60,220 nucleotides of DNA from an uncultured Bacteroidales bacterium (GCA_900316515.1 ONDE01000015.1:1-60220), one strand, 5' to 3'. Shown: positions 41,298 to 52,027, numbered from the stretch's first letter. Notes: generated by a model not told the origin, from the letters alone. Made by a program: numbers and translations.

Positions 41298-41485
41298 ATT
41301 TCAAAGGAAATCGTGAAGCGTTATACGCGTTCTGTGCAAAGGAACCTAGGAAACTCCGATGAGATACAGGATATGTGTAATGGTCTTCGCTGTTATAGCG
41401 TGGGCTTATTGCATCTTCTTATCTCAAGGTTATTCCTAGGACCTCTTTGCAGGAAGCGGCATACGGCGCCACGCTTCTTTTATTA
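41298..41485 (+). ncRNA. Structured small RNA, 6S RNA-like candidate
   Basis: A transcript from the promoter above would fold into one long rod. Outer stem: GAAGCGT (41315-41321)/ACGCTTC (41471-41477). Next: TGCAAAG (41335-41341)/CTTTGCA (41445-41451). Next: CCTAGGAA (41345-41352)/TTCCTAGG (41433-41440). Next: GAGATA (41361-41366)/TATCTC (41420-41425). Next: TGTAAT (41376-41381)/ATTGCA (41408-41413). The tip is CGCT/AGCG (41388-41400). T-rich sequence after 41477 can end it. Length near 185 nt, nested stems and internal bubbles fit 6S RNA, which binds sigma-housekeeping polymerase. The identity is inferred from shape; the structure itself is clear. Confidence 0.6.
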
Positions 41486-41529
41486 TTAATGCTCAACGCG
41501 GCGCGGGAGGGCGTAAAAAATTTATTAAT

Positions 41530-41748
41530 ATGGTGTACCGCGTAACCGTAAAAAATTCAAAACTAACAGGTGGAATGCGTGTAGAAAGAGGAATGAGTGT
41601 TGATGTAGTAACTAATAGTATGAGCAATCCTGTCATCACAAACGGCGGGCAGGTTGTCGCAGATGCTTTTATGCGCATCTACGGAATAGATATTCGTCAA
41701 ATTGGGGCCTTGAATATGGCTTATTTAGATGTTGAAAGGATAGGTTAA
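41530..41748 (+). CDS. Small AT-rich hypothetical protein
   Basis: 72 residues (MVYRVTVKNSKLTGGMRVERG, then MSVDVVTNSMSNPVITNGGQVVADAFMRIYGIDI). It is predicted mostly beta with a short C-terminal helix, and has no signal peptide or membrane segment. Not recognised. One base separates it from the next ORF, so the two form a cassette. Composition is AT-rich compared with pheT and rluB. ATG at 41530 follows an AT-rich stretch. Confidence 0.7.
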   Translation: MVYRVTVKNSKLTGGMRVERGMSVDVVTNSMSNPVITNGGQVVADAFMRIYGIDIRQIGALNMAYLDVERIG

Positions 41749-41749
41749 T

Positions 41750-42478
41750 ATGCTATTAGAAATACTTGCATCAGCACAAGAAGGTGCTGCTATAGGTTCA
41801 GCCATTGGTGGCCTGTTCGATTCCGCTCATGTTGATGATTTTAACAAGGGCGTTGAAGCCTACAATCAAATTGATTGGGATAATCCTGATGAAAAGGATG
41901 TAAAAGCAGCTTTGGAGCATTTCAATAAAGTGAATGATGACGACCAACTCTTCCTGCAATGCCTTTCATGGTATAATAAGGCATATCTTTTCGCTGCTCA
42001 GCACAAATGGAGTGTAAGTTACTCGATGCTTTCAAATATCAGCAAAGCAGAGACAAGTTTCTTCACCATGAAAAAGGATACAATCAAGGAAATCAAGGGC
42101 TGTGTATACCAAGCCAGAAAAGATATCCAAGCTTGGGAACAAGCATGGAAAGAAGAACAAGAACGCAAAAGAAGAGAAGAAGAGGAGCGAAAAAGAAGGG
42201 AGGAGGAAGAGCGCCGCAGAAGAGAAGAAGAAGAACGACGTAGGAGAGAAGAGGAAGAACGGCGTAGAAAAGAGGAAGAAGAACGGCGCATTAGAGAAGA
42301 GGAACAACGCAGGCGAGACCAAGAGGATTTAAAGCGAATGCTTACCGAAACAAAACAACAACTACAGGTTGCACCAGCGCAACAAAAAAGTGGAATACCT
42401 GTTTGGGCATACATAATAATGGGAGTGCTTTTAATTGCTGTCACCGTGTTGGTTTGTTATATTATATTTAAGAAGTAA
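41750..42478 (+). CDS. Tail-anchored protein with an ER/K single alpha-helix
   Basis: 242 residues, not recognised by family. Residues 1-30 hold a Gly-zipper-like start (EGAAIGSAIGGLFD). Residues 30-130 are helical and TPR-like (FNKGVEAYNQIDW, VKAALEHFNKVNDDDQLFLQCLSWYNKAYLFAAQ). About 130-205 is a pure Glu/Arg/Lys run (REEEERRRREEEE, 7-residue periodicity), typical of a rigid single alpha-helix. A Gln-rich link leads to a C-terminal membrane helix (VWAYIIMGVLLIAVTVLVCYIIF). It would sit on the inner membrane with a long cytoplasmic lever. A 41-bp-period array begins 7 bp after the stop. Confidence 0.75.
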   Translation: MLLEILASAQEGAAIGSAIGGLFDSAHVDDFNKGVEAYNQIDWDNPDEKDVKAALEHFNKVNDDDQLFLQCLSWYNKAYLFAAQHKWSVSYSMLSNISKAETSFFTMKKDTIKEIKGCVYQARKDIQAWEQAWKEEQERKRREEEERKRREEEERRRREEEERRRREEEERRRKEEEERRIREEEQRRRDQEDLKRMLTETKQQLQVAPAQQKSGIPVWAYIIMGVLLIAVTVLVCYIIFKK

Positions 42479-42484
42479 AACCAC

Positions 42485-42703
42485 GAGTGTCGCAAGGCCC
42501 AAACGATTTTGATAATGGCTAAAATGAGTGTCGCAAGGCCCAAACAATTTTGAAAACGGCCCAAAAGAGTGTCACCAGGCCCAAATGATTTTAAAAACGG
42601 CAAAAATGAGTGTCGCCAGGCCCAAATGATTTTGAAAACGGCCAAAATGAGTGTCGCAAGGCCCAAATGATTTTGAAAATGGCCAAAATGAGTGTCGCAA
42701 GGC
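42485..42703. repeat. Tandem array, exact 41-bp period, six units
   Basis: Units start with GAGTGTCGC (or GAGTGTCAC) at 42485, 42526, 42567, 42608, 42649 and 42690, each exactly 41 bp after the last, and continue AAGGCCCAAA, TGATTTTGAAAA and CGGCCAAAAT with few changes. The sixth is partial. An inverted piece of the core (TTGCGAC at about 42734-42740) follows. It fills most of the gap 42479-42808 and no gene is seen. The period equals that of the unrelated array at 38189. Confidence 0.95.
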
Positions 42704-42744
42704 TGTTTCAAAATTAAAACACGGTTTCGCAGTTTGCGACAAGG

Positions 42745-42790
42745 GCAATAAAAACAAAATGGGGCCCGCGACGGATGTCGCGGGCCCCAT
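42745..42790 (-). terminator. Terminator of pheT
   Basis: A 14-bp perfect stem (ATGGGGCCCGCGAC at 42759-42772 with its complement at 42777-42790) and a 4-nt loop. On the minus strand it is followed by a T-rich stretch (TTTTGTTTTTATT), 19 bp after the pheT stop. Confidence 0.92.
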
Positions 42791-42808
42791 TCATATTGTG
42801 TCGGCCTG

Positions 42809-45289
42809 TTATCCGCGGATCTTCGCGCCCAGCTGGGTCTCGAGGGTCTTCTGGATCTTAGCCATAGTGGACTCAATCTGTTTGTCGTTGAGGGTCTTGT
42901 CCTTGTCCTGCAGGATGAAGCTGACGGCGTAGGACTTGAAGCCCTCAGTGATGCCTTTACCCTCATATACGTCGAAGAGGCTGACGCTCTTGAGCAGCTT
43001 CTTCTCGCACTGCAGGGCGGCCTGCTCGACCTGGGCGAAGGTGACGTCCTTGCGCAGGATGAGGGCCAGGTCGCGGCGCACCTCGGGGAACTTGGCAACC
43101 TCCTGATAGAGCACCTCCTTGGTGGGGTACTGCTTCAGCAGCAGCGTCCAGTTGAGGTCGGCATAGAAGACGGGCTGCTTGATGTCCATCTTCTTCAGCG
43201 TCTCGCGGCCGATGCGGCCGACGGTGCCCAGCAGCTTCTTGCTGTCGCGCTGGATGATGTCGAGGCCTTCGGCGAAGAGCTTGTACTGCGTCGGCACCAT
43301 CTCCACGCGGCCCATATTGACGCGCATGCGGTGCAGGATGTCCATGACATAGGCCTTGAGGTAGAAGAAATCGGTCTCGGCGGGCTTCATCTTCCAGCTC
43401 TCGGGCGTCATGTTGCCGGTCATGAAGATGCTGACATGCTCGGTCTCGGCAAAACGCTTGGTCACCGGCAGCTCCTGATTGGCTGCCTCGTCGGTCTTCA
43501 CATAGCTGCGGCCATACTCATAGAGCTTCTGGTCGAGGATGCGGAAATTGATATTGCGGGCAATGCACTCGAGACCGCTGTAAAGCAGCGTCTGGCGCAT
43601 GACGTTGAGTTCCTTCGAGAGGGGGTTGATGATGGGGATGCAGCGGTCGGCGGGGAAGTCGGGGTTCTCGTCGTAGTATTCGCTCTTGGTCAGCGAGTTG
43701 TTCATAATCTCGCTGAATCCGTTGTCGGTGAGGTAGTCGCTAACGGCGTTCTTCAGCTTGCGCGGGTCAGGCTTCTTGCCGTAGGAGAGGCAGCTGTTGA
43801 CGGTCTCGCCGATATGGATGTTGTTGTAGCCGTAGATGCGCATGACTTCCTCCACGATGTCGCACTCGCGTGTGACGTCGGCCTTGCAGGTGGGCACCTT
43901 CAGGGTCATGCCCTCGGCGGTCTCGTTCACTATCTCTATGTCGAGCGAGGTGAGGGCGGTGCGGACGGCCTCCAGCGGGATGTCCTGACCCACGAGGTCG
44001 AACATGCGGCGGAAGTTCACCTCAACGACGGGCTTTTCGATGGGCTTCGGGTAGAGGTCAACCATCTGACCGCAGATCTCGCCGCCGGAGAGCTCCTGGA
44101 TGAGTTTCACGGCGCGGCGCAGAGCCCACTCGGTGATGTTGGGGTCGCAGGTGCGCTCGTAGCGGTAGCTGGCGTCGGTCTTCAGCGTGTGGCGCTGGCT
44201 GGTCTTGCGGATGCTCACGGGGTTGAAGAAGGCGCTCTCAAGGAAGACGTTCTTGGTCTCCATGGTGGTGCCGCTCTTCAGGCCGCCGAAGACACCAGCT
44301 ATGCACATGCCTTCCTGCTCATTGCAGATCATCAGGTCGCGGGCGTCGAGGGTGCGTTCCACGCCGTCGAGGGTGACGAACTTGGTGCCCTGCGGCAAGC
44401 GCTTCACGATGACGTGGCCGCCGGCAATCTGGTCGGCATCGAAGGCGTGCAGCGGCTGGCCCACTTCCATCATGACGAAGTTGGTCACGTCCACCACGTT
44501 GTTGATGGGGCGCAGGCCCACGGTGCGCAGGCGGTTCTGCAGCCACTCGGGGCTCTCCCCTACCTTCACATTGCGCAGCGTGATGCCGGTATAGCGCGGG
44601 CAGAGGTCGGGCTCCTCGACGGTCACCTTGATGGCCTCGCCTGTGGCTTTGGGGTTAAGGTCGGCAGCCACCTCCGGCCATTTAATCTTCAGCTGTTTCC
44701 CTTCGCGGGTATTGCGGACAGCCACCACGTCGCGGGCCACGCCGATATGCGAGATGGCGTCCATGCGGTTGGCGGTGATGGCCACCTCGAGCAGGCAGTC
44801 GTCCTTCACGTGGAAATACTCTTTGGCGGGCATTCCCACGGGGGCGTCGTCGGGCAGCACCATGATGCCTGCGTGGTCGGTGCCGAGCTGCAGCTCGTCG
44901 GCAGCGCAGAGCATACCCTCGCTGACGGCGCCGCGCAGCTTGCCTTTCTTAATCTCGTAGTATTCGGTGTCCGAGGTGTATATCTTGGTGCCTATCTGGG
45001 CGCACACCACCTTCTGGCCGGCGGCCACGTTGGGGGCGCCGCAGACGATGTTCAGCGGACGCTCGCCGCCTACATCGACGGTGGTCAGGTGCAGGTGGTC
45101 GCTGTCGGGGTGCGGCTCGCAGGTCAGCACCTGCGCAATCACCACATGCTCCAGACCGCCCTTGATGGTCTCCACCTTCTCCATGCTGTCCACCTCCAAG
45201 CCGGAGAAAGTCAGCAGGTCGTCCAGTTCCTGAGGAGTCATATCCTCAATATCCACATACTCTTTAAGCCAATCAAAAGATATATTCAT
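42809..45289 (-). CDS. pheT: Phenylalanine--tRNA ligase beta subunit
   Basis: 826 residues, full length. It pairs with PheS to charge tRNA-Phe; pheS is not in the window. Domains in order: N-terminal MNISFDWLKEYVD, an OB-fold tRNA-binding insert (EHVVIAQVLTCEPHPDSDHLHLTTVDVG), the B3/B4 editing part (NRMDAISHIGVARDVVAV; NNVVDVTNFVMMEVGQPLHAFDAD), B5, the catalytic-like core, and a C-terminal ferredoxin-fold anticodon domain (KFPEVRRDLALILRKDVTFAQVEQ). It is a single gene with its own promoter and a strong terminator. Confidence 0.97.
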   Translation of the reverse strand: MNISFDWLKEYVDIEDMTPQELDDLLTFSGLEVDSMEKVETIKGGLEHVVIAQVLTCEPHPDSDHLHLTTVDVGGERPLNIVCGAPNVAAGQKVVCAQIGTKIYTSDTEYYEIKKGKLRGAVSEGMLCAADELQLGTDHAGIMVLPDDAPVGMPAKEYFHVKDDCLLEVAITANRMDAISHIGVARDVVAVRNTREGKQLKIKWPEVAADLNPKATGEAIKVTVEEPDLCPRYTGITLRNVKVGESPEWLQNRLRTVGLRPINNVVDVTNFVMMEVGQPLHAFDADQIAGGHVIVKRLPQGTKFVTLDGVERTLDARDLMICNEQEGMCIAGVFGGLKSGTTMETKNVFLESAFFNPVSIRKTSQRHTLKTDASYRYERTCDPNITEWALRRAVKLIQELSGGEICGQMVDLYPKPIEKPVVEVNFRRMFDLVGQDIPLEAVRTALTSLDIEIVNETAEGMTLKVPTCKADVTRECDIVEEVMRIYGYNNIHIGETVNSCLSYGKKPDPRKLKNAVSDYLTDNGFSEIMNNSLTKSEYYDENPDFPADRCIPIINPLSKELNVMRQTLLYSGLECIARNINFRILDQKLYEYGRSYVKTDEAANQELPVTKRFAETEHVSIFMTGNMTPESWKMKPAETDFFYLKAYVMDILHRMRVNMGRVEMVPTQYKLFAEGLDIIQRDSKKLLGTVGRIGRETLKKMDIKQPVFYADLNWTLLLKQYPTKEVLYQEVAKFPEVRRDLALILRKDVTFAQVEQAALQCEKKLLKSVSLFDVYEGKGITEGFKSYAVSFILQDKDKTLNDKQIESTMAKIQKTLETQLGAKIRG

Positions 45290-45338
45290 ATATGTATCAG
45301 ATTATTATCATCAATAAACACTCACTGTATTCAAACTG

Positions 45339-45346
45339 CAAAGATA
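45339..45346 (-). promoter_or_regulatory. Promoter -7 box of pheT
   Basis: TATCTTTG on the minus strand (45346 to 45339), 50 bp upstream of the ATG at 45289. The -33 region is not clear. Confidence 0.6.
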
Positions 45347-45519
45347 TGACTTTTTTTGCATATGGTGAAGAGTTTTTTTTAGCTCAATATCCTGCGCATT
45401 GCCATACCGACAACAATGCCTAAAGTTCAGCACCTTGGACAATACCTCCTAATGGGTGATTAATATTGTACCAAAATGTTAAAAAAGAACCGCTCAAACT
45501 TTTTTTTTCAATGTATTGA

Positions 45520-47290
<1,771 letters not shown>

Positions 47291-47294
<4 letters not shown>

Positions 47295-48409
47295 CCATCG
47301 GTAACGCACTGCTCGACGGAAAGAGCGTTGACATCGTCATCAACGGTTCAATCATCGAAAGCGTTACGCCACATAGTCCATGCGCAGTCGACATCGACGC
47401 GCATGGACTTTCTGTTTTCCCCGGATTGTGCAACATGCACTCGCATGCACCCATGACCCTCTTCCGTGGTCTCGGCGACGACCAACCGCTGGACATCTGG
47501 CTGAACAAATATATATGGCCCGCCGAGCAACGCCTCACCGACGAGACGGTGTATGAGGGCACGCTACAGGCATGCCGCGAAATGCTGGCCTCGGGGACCA
47601 CAGCCTTCAACGACATGTATTTCCGCCTGCCGGCAATGGCGAAAGCCGTTGAGGAAAGCGGCATCATCGGTCGCTTGGGCTACAACGTCTTCGGCGACGG
47701 CGACGACCTGGACGACCCTGCAGTGAGAGACCTACTATCCCAAGGTGGCTGCAATGTTTCTTATAGCATTGCTCCACATTCAGTATACACCGTAAGCGAG
47801 AAAGGCCTGCGGAAATCGGCCGAGATATGCCGACAGATGGGGTTGCCGATGCACATACACATGAACGAGACCCAGAAAGAGGTCACCGACTGTATAGCCC
47901 ATTACGGTTGCCGCCCCTGGGAGCTACTGGAAAAACTCGGAGTGCTCGATATTATGGACGGCAACATCATCGCCGCACACTGTCTCTACCTGTCCGACAA
48001 CGAGATACGCCTCATGGGAAGACACCACATCACCGCCGTCCACTGTCCCAACTCCAACCTCAAACTTGGTAGCGGATACCGTTTCCCGATGCTTGAACTC
48101 CTCGAAGCCGGAGTCCGTGTAACCCTCGGCACCGACGGATCGGCATCGAGCAACAATCTAGACATGATAGAGGTAATGAAGACCGCTGCACTATTACAGA
48201 AAGGCTGGCGTGGCGACCCCACCGTGGTACCTGCACAGCAGATACTGAGCATTGCCACCTTGGGACGCACCATTGCCGCCGGACAGTCTGCATGCCTGTT
48301 CCTCGCCGATGTAAAGAGTCTTTCTGACCTGGTGTACGCCTCACACGGTGACAGCGTGAAAATGACTATGGTGAATGGGAAAGTGACATACAGGAAGGAA
48401 TGCAGGTGA
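47291..48409 (+). CDS. MtaD-like amidohydrolase (MTA/S-adenosylhomocysteine deaminase type)
   Basis: 372 residues of the metal-dependent amidohydrolase superfamily. Metal ligands are seen in LCNMHSHAPM (HxH), MHIHMNE (with the general-acid Glu), IIAAHCLYL and GTDGSASSNN (Asp). The FRGLGDDQPLDIWLNKYIWP loop is typical of TRZ/ATZ and MtaD deaminases, which deaminate adenosine-type compounds (MTA, SAH, 5'-deoxyadenosine) or guanine analogues. It is coupled to atpC by ATGA. A salvage role for purines or SAM by-products is likely; the exact substrate is open. Confidence 0.85.
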
Positions 48410-48429
48410 GTGAAAGACAATATTTATTT

Positions 48430-50007
48430 ATGAAACATATAATATATATAGTATTGGGGATATCGCTTCTGGTTGGGTGCAACCGCCACAACCATAGCGA
48501 CAAGCAGATATTCCGCTATAACGAGTCGGCTGGCATTGCAACTCTTGACCCCGCTTTCGCAAAAGACCAGAGCATAATATGGCCTTGTCGCCAACTATAC
48601 AACGGATTGATAGAACTCGACTCAAACCTACAGGTGCAGCCTTCGGTGGCCAAATGCTGGACCATCAGCGACGATGGCCTAACATACACATTCATCCTGC
48701 GCGACGATGTCTGTTTCCACAGAAACGTATTGTTCAACACAGTCGACAGCACTCGAAAGGTTGTCGCCGGAGACTTTGTATATAGTTTCAACCGTATACT
48801 CGACCCCTCGGTGGCATCGCCTGGAGTATGGATATTCAACGATGTCGAGGGCTTTTCGGCACCCAACGACAGCACTTTCGTCATCCGTCTCAAACGTCCC
48901 TTCGCCCCCTTCCTCTCGCAATTGGGCATGGTCTACTGCTCAGTGGTGCCACACGAAGTAGTGGAACACTACGGCAAAGACTTTCGCAACCACCCTTGCG
49001 GCACCGGTCCATTCCAGTTCCAGTATTGGAAAGAGGGCGTGAAACTGGTGATGCGCAAAAATCCGTTGTACTTCGAGACCGGGCTCCCTTATCTTGATGC
49101 GGTTGCCGTAACCTTTATCGTCGACCGACAGACTGTATTCCTGGAGTTCGTCAAAGGCAACCTAGACTTCATGAACTCGCTCGACGCCAGCTATAAGGAC
49201 GAGGTGCTCAACCAAGACGGCACCCTAAAAGCCAAATATGCCGACCGTATCGACATGGTCTCTACGCCTTACCTGAATACCGAATACCTAGGATTCAACA
49301 TGGACGGCGATGACTCTCCTCTGAAAGACCGCCGCATCCGTCAGGCCATCAACCTGGGCTTCGACCGCCGCAAGATGATGCGCTACCTGCGCAACAATAT
49401 CGGCGAGCCAGGTGTCTACGGCTTTGTGCCGCGCGGCCTGCCTGGCAACGCCGAAGAACCATACTATGAATACAACCCAGAACGCGCAAAAGCCCTGCTG
49501 GCCGAGGCCGGATATCCCGACGGCAAAGGACTGCCACGCCTGAAACTAGGCACCACCGCCAATTATCTGGACCTCTGCAAATACCTGCAGCAACAACTAG
49601 GTCTGTTGGGTGTCGATGTACAAGTCGACGTAAACCCGCCAGCGGCTCTTCGCGAACAGATAGCCCAAGGTAAAGTAGGGTGGTTCCGCGGCTCCTGGGT
49701 GGCCGACTATCCCGATGCCGAAAACTATCTCTCTCTCTTCTTTAGCGAGAATAAAGCACCCGCCGGACCCAACTACACACGCTTCGTAAACAAGAACTAC
49801 GACAAACTATACCGCGCCGCGCGCAGCGAGACCGATCCTGATAGCAGGTTGCAACTTTACAGGGATATGGACCGATTGGTGATGCAGGAAGCTCCCGTCG
49901 TGGTTCTATACTACGACCAAATACTGCACTTCACACACAAGAATGTACACGGCCTACGGTCTAATGCAATGAACACGCTCGACCTCCGTTACGTAAAAAT
50001 AGATTAA
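48430..50007 (+). CDS. Family 5 extracellular solute-binding lipoprotein
   Basis: About 525 residues from MKHIIYIVLGISLLVGC; the Cys at 17 is the lipidation site. The SBP_bac_5 fold (DppA/OppA-like) shows in ESAGIATLDPAFAKDQ, LIELDSNLQVQPSVAKCWTISDDGLTYTFILRDDVCFH, PCGTGPFQFQYWKEG and INLGFDRRKMMRYLRNN. Such proteins hold peptides or nickel for an ABC importer. No permease or ATPase gene is next to it. The frame is open from 48400, inside the amidohydrolase gene, but the lipoprotein signal begins at 48430. Confidence 0.9.
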   Translation: MKHIIYIVLGISLLVGCNRHNHSDKQIFRYNESAGIATLDPAFAKDQSIIWPCRQLYNGLIELDSNLQVQPSVAKCWTISDDGLTYTFILRDDVCFHRNVLFNTVDSTRKVVAGDFVYSFNRILDPSVASPGVWIFNDVEGFSAPNDSTFVIRLKRPFAPFLSQLGMVYCSVVPHEVVEHYGKDFRNHPCGTGPFQFQYWKEGVKLVMRKNPLYFETGLPYLDAVAVTFIVDRQTVFLEFVKGNLDFMNSLDASYKDEVLNQDGTLKAKYADRIDMVSTPYLNTEYLGFNMDGDDSPLKDRRIRQAINLGFDRRKMMRYLRNNIGEPGVYGFVPRGLPGNAEEPYYEYNPERAKALLAEAGYPDGKGLPRLKLGTTANYLDLCKYLQQQLGLLGVDVQVDVNPPAALREQIAQGKVGWFRGSWVADYPDAENYLSLFFSENKAPAGPNYTRFVNKNYDKLYRAARSETDPDSRLQLYRDMDRLVMQEAPVVVLYYDQILHFTHKNVHGLRSNAMNTLDLRYVKID

Positions 50008-50053
50008 ATAGCCTGCAGCTCGTAACGTCCGCTCAATTCATTAATGTCGCCGT

Positions 50054-51166
50054 TCAACCTTCGGCGCCGAACTCCATCAAATAAGCTTTGATGAACTCAT
50101 CGATTTTGCCATCAAGCACACCGGCCACGTCCGAAGTCTGGTAGTTGGTACGGTGGTCCTTCACGCGACGGTCGTCCATCACATAGCTGCGTATCTGGCT
50201 ACCCCACTCGATCTTCTTCTGGTTGGCCTTTATCTTATCCTTTTCCTCCATGCGGTGCTTCAACTCGCGGTCATACAACTGACTGCGCAACAAACGCATG
50301 GCATTTTCCTTGTTCTTGGGCTGGTCGCGGGTCTCGGTGTTCTCGATGAGAATCTCCTCCTCTTCACCCGTATAGGGGTCCTTATATTGGTAGCGCAGAC
50401 GCACACCTGACTCCACCTTGTTGACATTCTGTCCGCCGGCACCGCCGCTGCGGAAGGTATCCCAACTCAATTTGGACATATCCACCACCACCTCTATCGA
50501 ATCGTCGACCAGTGGGGTGACGCTGACACTTGTAAAACTTGTCATGCGCTTGCCTTGGGCATTGAAGGGCGACACACGCACCAGACGATGCACACCCGTC
50601 TCGCTCTTGAGGTAGCCATAGGCAAAGTCGCCTTCAATCTGCAGTGTGCAGCTCTTGATACCGGCACCGTCACCGTCAAGCGAATTGCTGACCACAACCT
50701 TGTATCCGTGGGTCTCGGCATAACGTATGTACATGCGCATCAACATCTCGGCCCAATCCTGAGCCTCCACGCCGCCGGCACCGGCGTTGATGGAGAGCAC
50801 CGCGTCGAGACGGTCGCTGTCGTTACGGAGCATATTCTTGAATTCCAAGTCTTCCACCTTTTTCTGTGTGACGGCTATCTGAGCCACAAGTTCCTCTTCG
50901 GTGGCATCACCGGCATCGAAGAACTCGCCCATAACCTCGAGGTCGCCGCACGAGGTGTCGACATCCTTGAAGGCTGTAACCCATGTCTTCTTGGCATTGA
51001 TACCCTTCACAACCTTCTGGGCTTCTTTGGGGTCGTTCCAGAAGTCGGGGGCTTCGGTCTTCTTCTCCTCTTCGGCAATCCATGCCTGTGTCTTCTCGAT
51101 GTCGAGGAATTTCTTCAGTGCGTCCTTGCGCGCGACTAGGTCTTTTATTATCTCTTGATTTGTCAT
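50054..51166 (-). CDS. prfB: Peptide chain release factor 2
   Basis: 370 residues. RF2 recognises UAA and UGA and releases the peptide. The SPF tripeptide is present (VRVSPFNAQGKRMTSF) and the catalytic GGQ lies in RSGGAGGQNVNKVESGVRL. The usual programmed frameshift near codon 25 is absent: the region corresponding to CTT-TGA-C reads AAA TTC CTC GAC in one frame (KFLDI), so the common autoregulation cannot operate here. ATG at 51166. Confidence 0.96.
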   Translation of the reverse strand: MTNQEIIKDLVARKDALKKFLDIEKTQAWIAEEEKKTEAPDFWNDPKEAQKVVKGINAKKTWVTAFKDVDTSCGDLEVMGEFFDAGDATEEELVAQIAVTQKKVEDLEFKNMLRNDSDRLDAVLSINAGAGGVEAQDWAEMLMRMYIRYAETHGYKVVVSNSLDGDGAGIKSCTLQIEGDFAYGYLKSETGVHRLVRVSPFNAQGKRMTSFTSVSVTPLVDDSIEVVVDMSKLSWDTFRSGGAGGQNVNKVESGVRLRYQYKDPYTGEEEEILIENTETRDQPKNKENAMRLLRSQLYDRELKHRMEEKDKIKANQKKIEWGSQIRSYVMDDRRVKDHRTNYQTSDVAGVLDGKIDEFIKAYLMEFGAEG

Positions 51167-51175
51167 AATCAGTGT

Positions 51176-51859
51176 TTAGTGGACAGTTAGAAACGCCAAT
51201 GCAAATGCAGCTATGCAAAGGCCTAGGTTAAGCCACAAAGCATCGTGCTGCTTGTGGTCGAAGAGTATACTGCTGCTGACATGAAGCAGTACGCCAACAA
51301 CCAAGCCCATAATGAAATGCTGCATTTGTTCGTCGGGTTGCACAACATAAAGGTTGACCAACGAACCTAGAGGCGACATGACACCGAACAGTACCAACAA
51401 CGCCAGCACACGCCAGAACCCAAAGTTCTTGCCGAGCATAACTCCAACAAGTATCAGTGCCACAGGTATGTTGTGAATCAAAATACCAAACAGGAGACCG
51501 CGATTGACGACACCGTCAACATAGACAAGGGGCATACCTTCGAGGAAAGCGTGCAACGACAGGCCTACCATTAAACCCACAATTGCCGTCCGACCCTCGA
51601 CATGGCCATGCTCGGCATGTGCCGACAGACCTTCGAGCAACTGCTGCACAACAAAACCCACCAGCACCGCCACGCATGGCAGCACCGAACCGGTTTCGGT
51701 CATCTCGGGCACAAGATCCAAGAAGCAAACTGCCAATAAAAATGCACCGCCAAAAACGGTGATGCCACGCATCACGTTGTCGGGGAGCCGTTTCCCTGTC
51801 GGCACCAAAGCTGCCCATACGGCCACGCCCAGAACTATCGCAATATATGCTCCAATCAT
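51176..51859 (-). CDS. ZIP-family metal transporter
   Basis: 227 residues with about eight membrane helices. The ZIP metal path shows as LSLHAFLEGMPLVYVD in helix 4 and IHNIPVALILVGVML in helix 5. A short His-containing loop (SAHAEHGHVEGR) lies between helices 3 and 4. It would bring zinc or another divalent metal into the cytoplasm. A second, less similar ZIP gene lies 610 bp away, with the SRP RNA between them. It ends 9 bp upstream of prfB. Confidence 0.88.
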   Translation of the reverse strand: MIGAYIAIVLGVAVWAALVPTGKRLPDNVMRGITVFGGAFLLAVCFLDLVPEMTETGSVLPCVAVLVGFVVQQLLEGLSAHAEHGHVEGRTAIVGLMVGLSLHAFLEGMPLVYVDGVVNRGLLFGILIHNIPVALILVGVMLGKNFGFWRVLALLVLFGVMSPLGSLVNLYVVQPDEQMQHFIMGLVVGVLLHVSSSILFDHKQHDALWLNLGLCIAAFALAFLTVH

Positions 51860-51871
51860 TCTTTGTTACAC

Positions 51872-51985
51872 AAAAAAAGGGCAAGCTATTTATATCGCGC
51901 CGCTACAACCAAACACCCTTGCTGTATTCCTACCCTGGGGGATTCAATGGGAGCTGGCCGTATAAGACTTGCCCAATCCTATGAT
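51872..51985 (-). ncRNA. ffs: Signal recognition particle RNA (small bacterial type)
   Basis: On the minus strand the closing stem GGGCAAG (51974-51968)/CTTGCCC (51885-51879) is followed by seven T (51878-51872). The domain IV hairpin is diagnostic: CCCCCAGG, GTA, GGAA tetraloop, TAC, AGCAAGGG, the Ffh-binding symmetric and asymmetric loops. It guides Ffh to nascent membrane proteins. The 5' end is approximate; the promoter at 52028-52059 implies about 40 nt more leader, containing a small CAGGC/GCCTG hairpin. Confidence 0.9.
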
Positions 51986-52027
51986 ATACAGGCCATAGCC
52001 TGCAATCGTCATCTCTCTTTCGGAATG

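Noticed and set aside
41262..41489. 75-codon plus-strand ORF over the small RNA
   Set aside because: It starts upstream of the predicted transcript start, overlaps the promoter, and has no protein-like pattern; nested RNA stems explain the sequence better.
42457..43098. 213-codon minus-strand ORF over the 41-bp array and the pheT end
   Set aside because: The C-terminal half is the translated array and the N-terminal half is pheT in the wrong frame; it also crosses the pheT terminator.
51872..51985. tmRNA or RNase P RNA
   Set aside because: The GGAA tetraloop with CCAGG/AGCAAGG flanks and the roughly 110-nt length are specific to SRP RNA.
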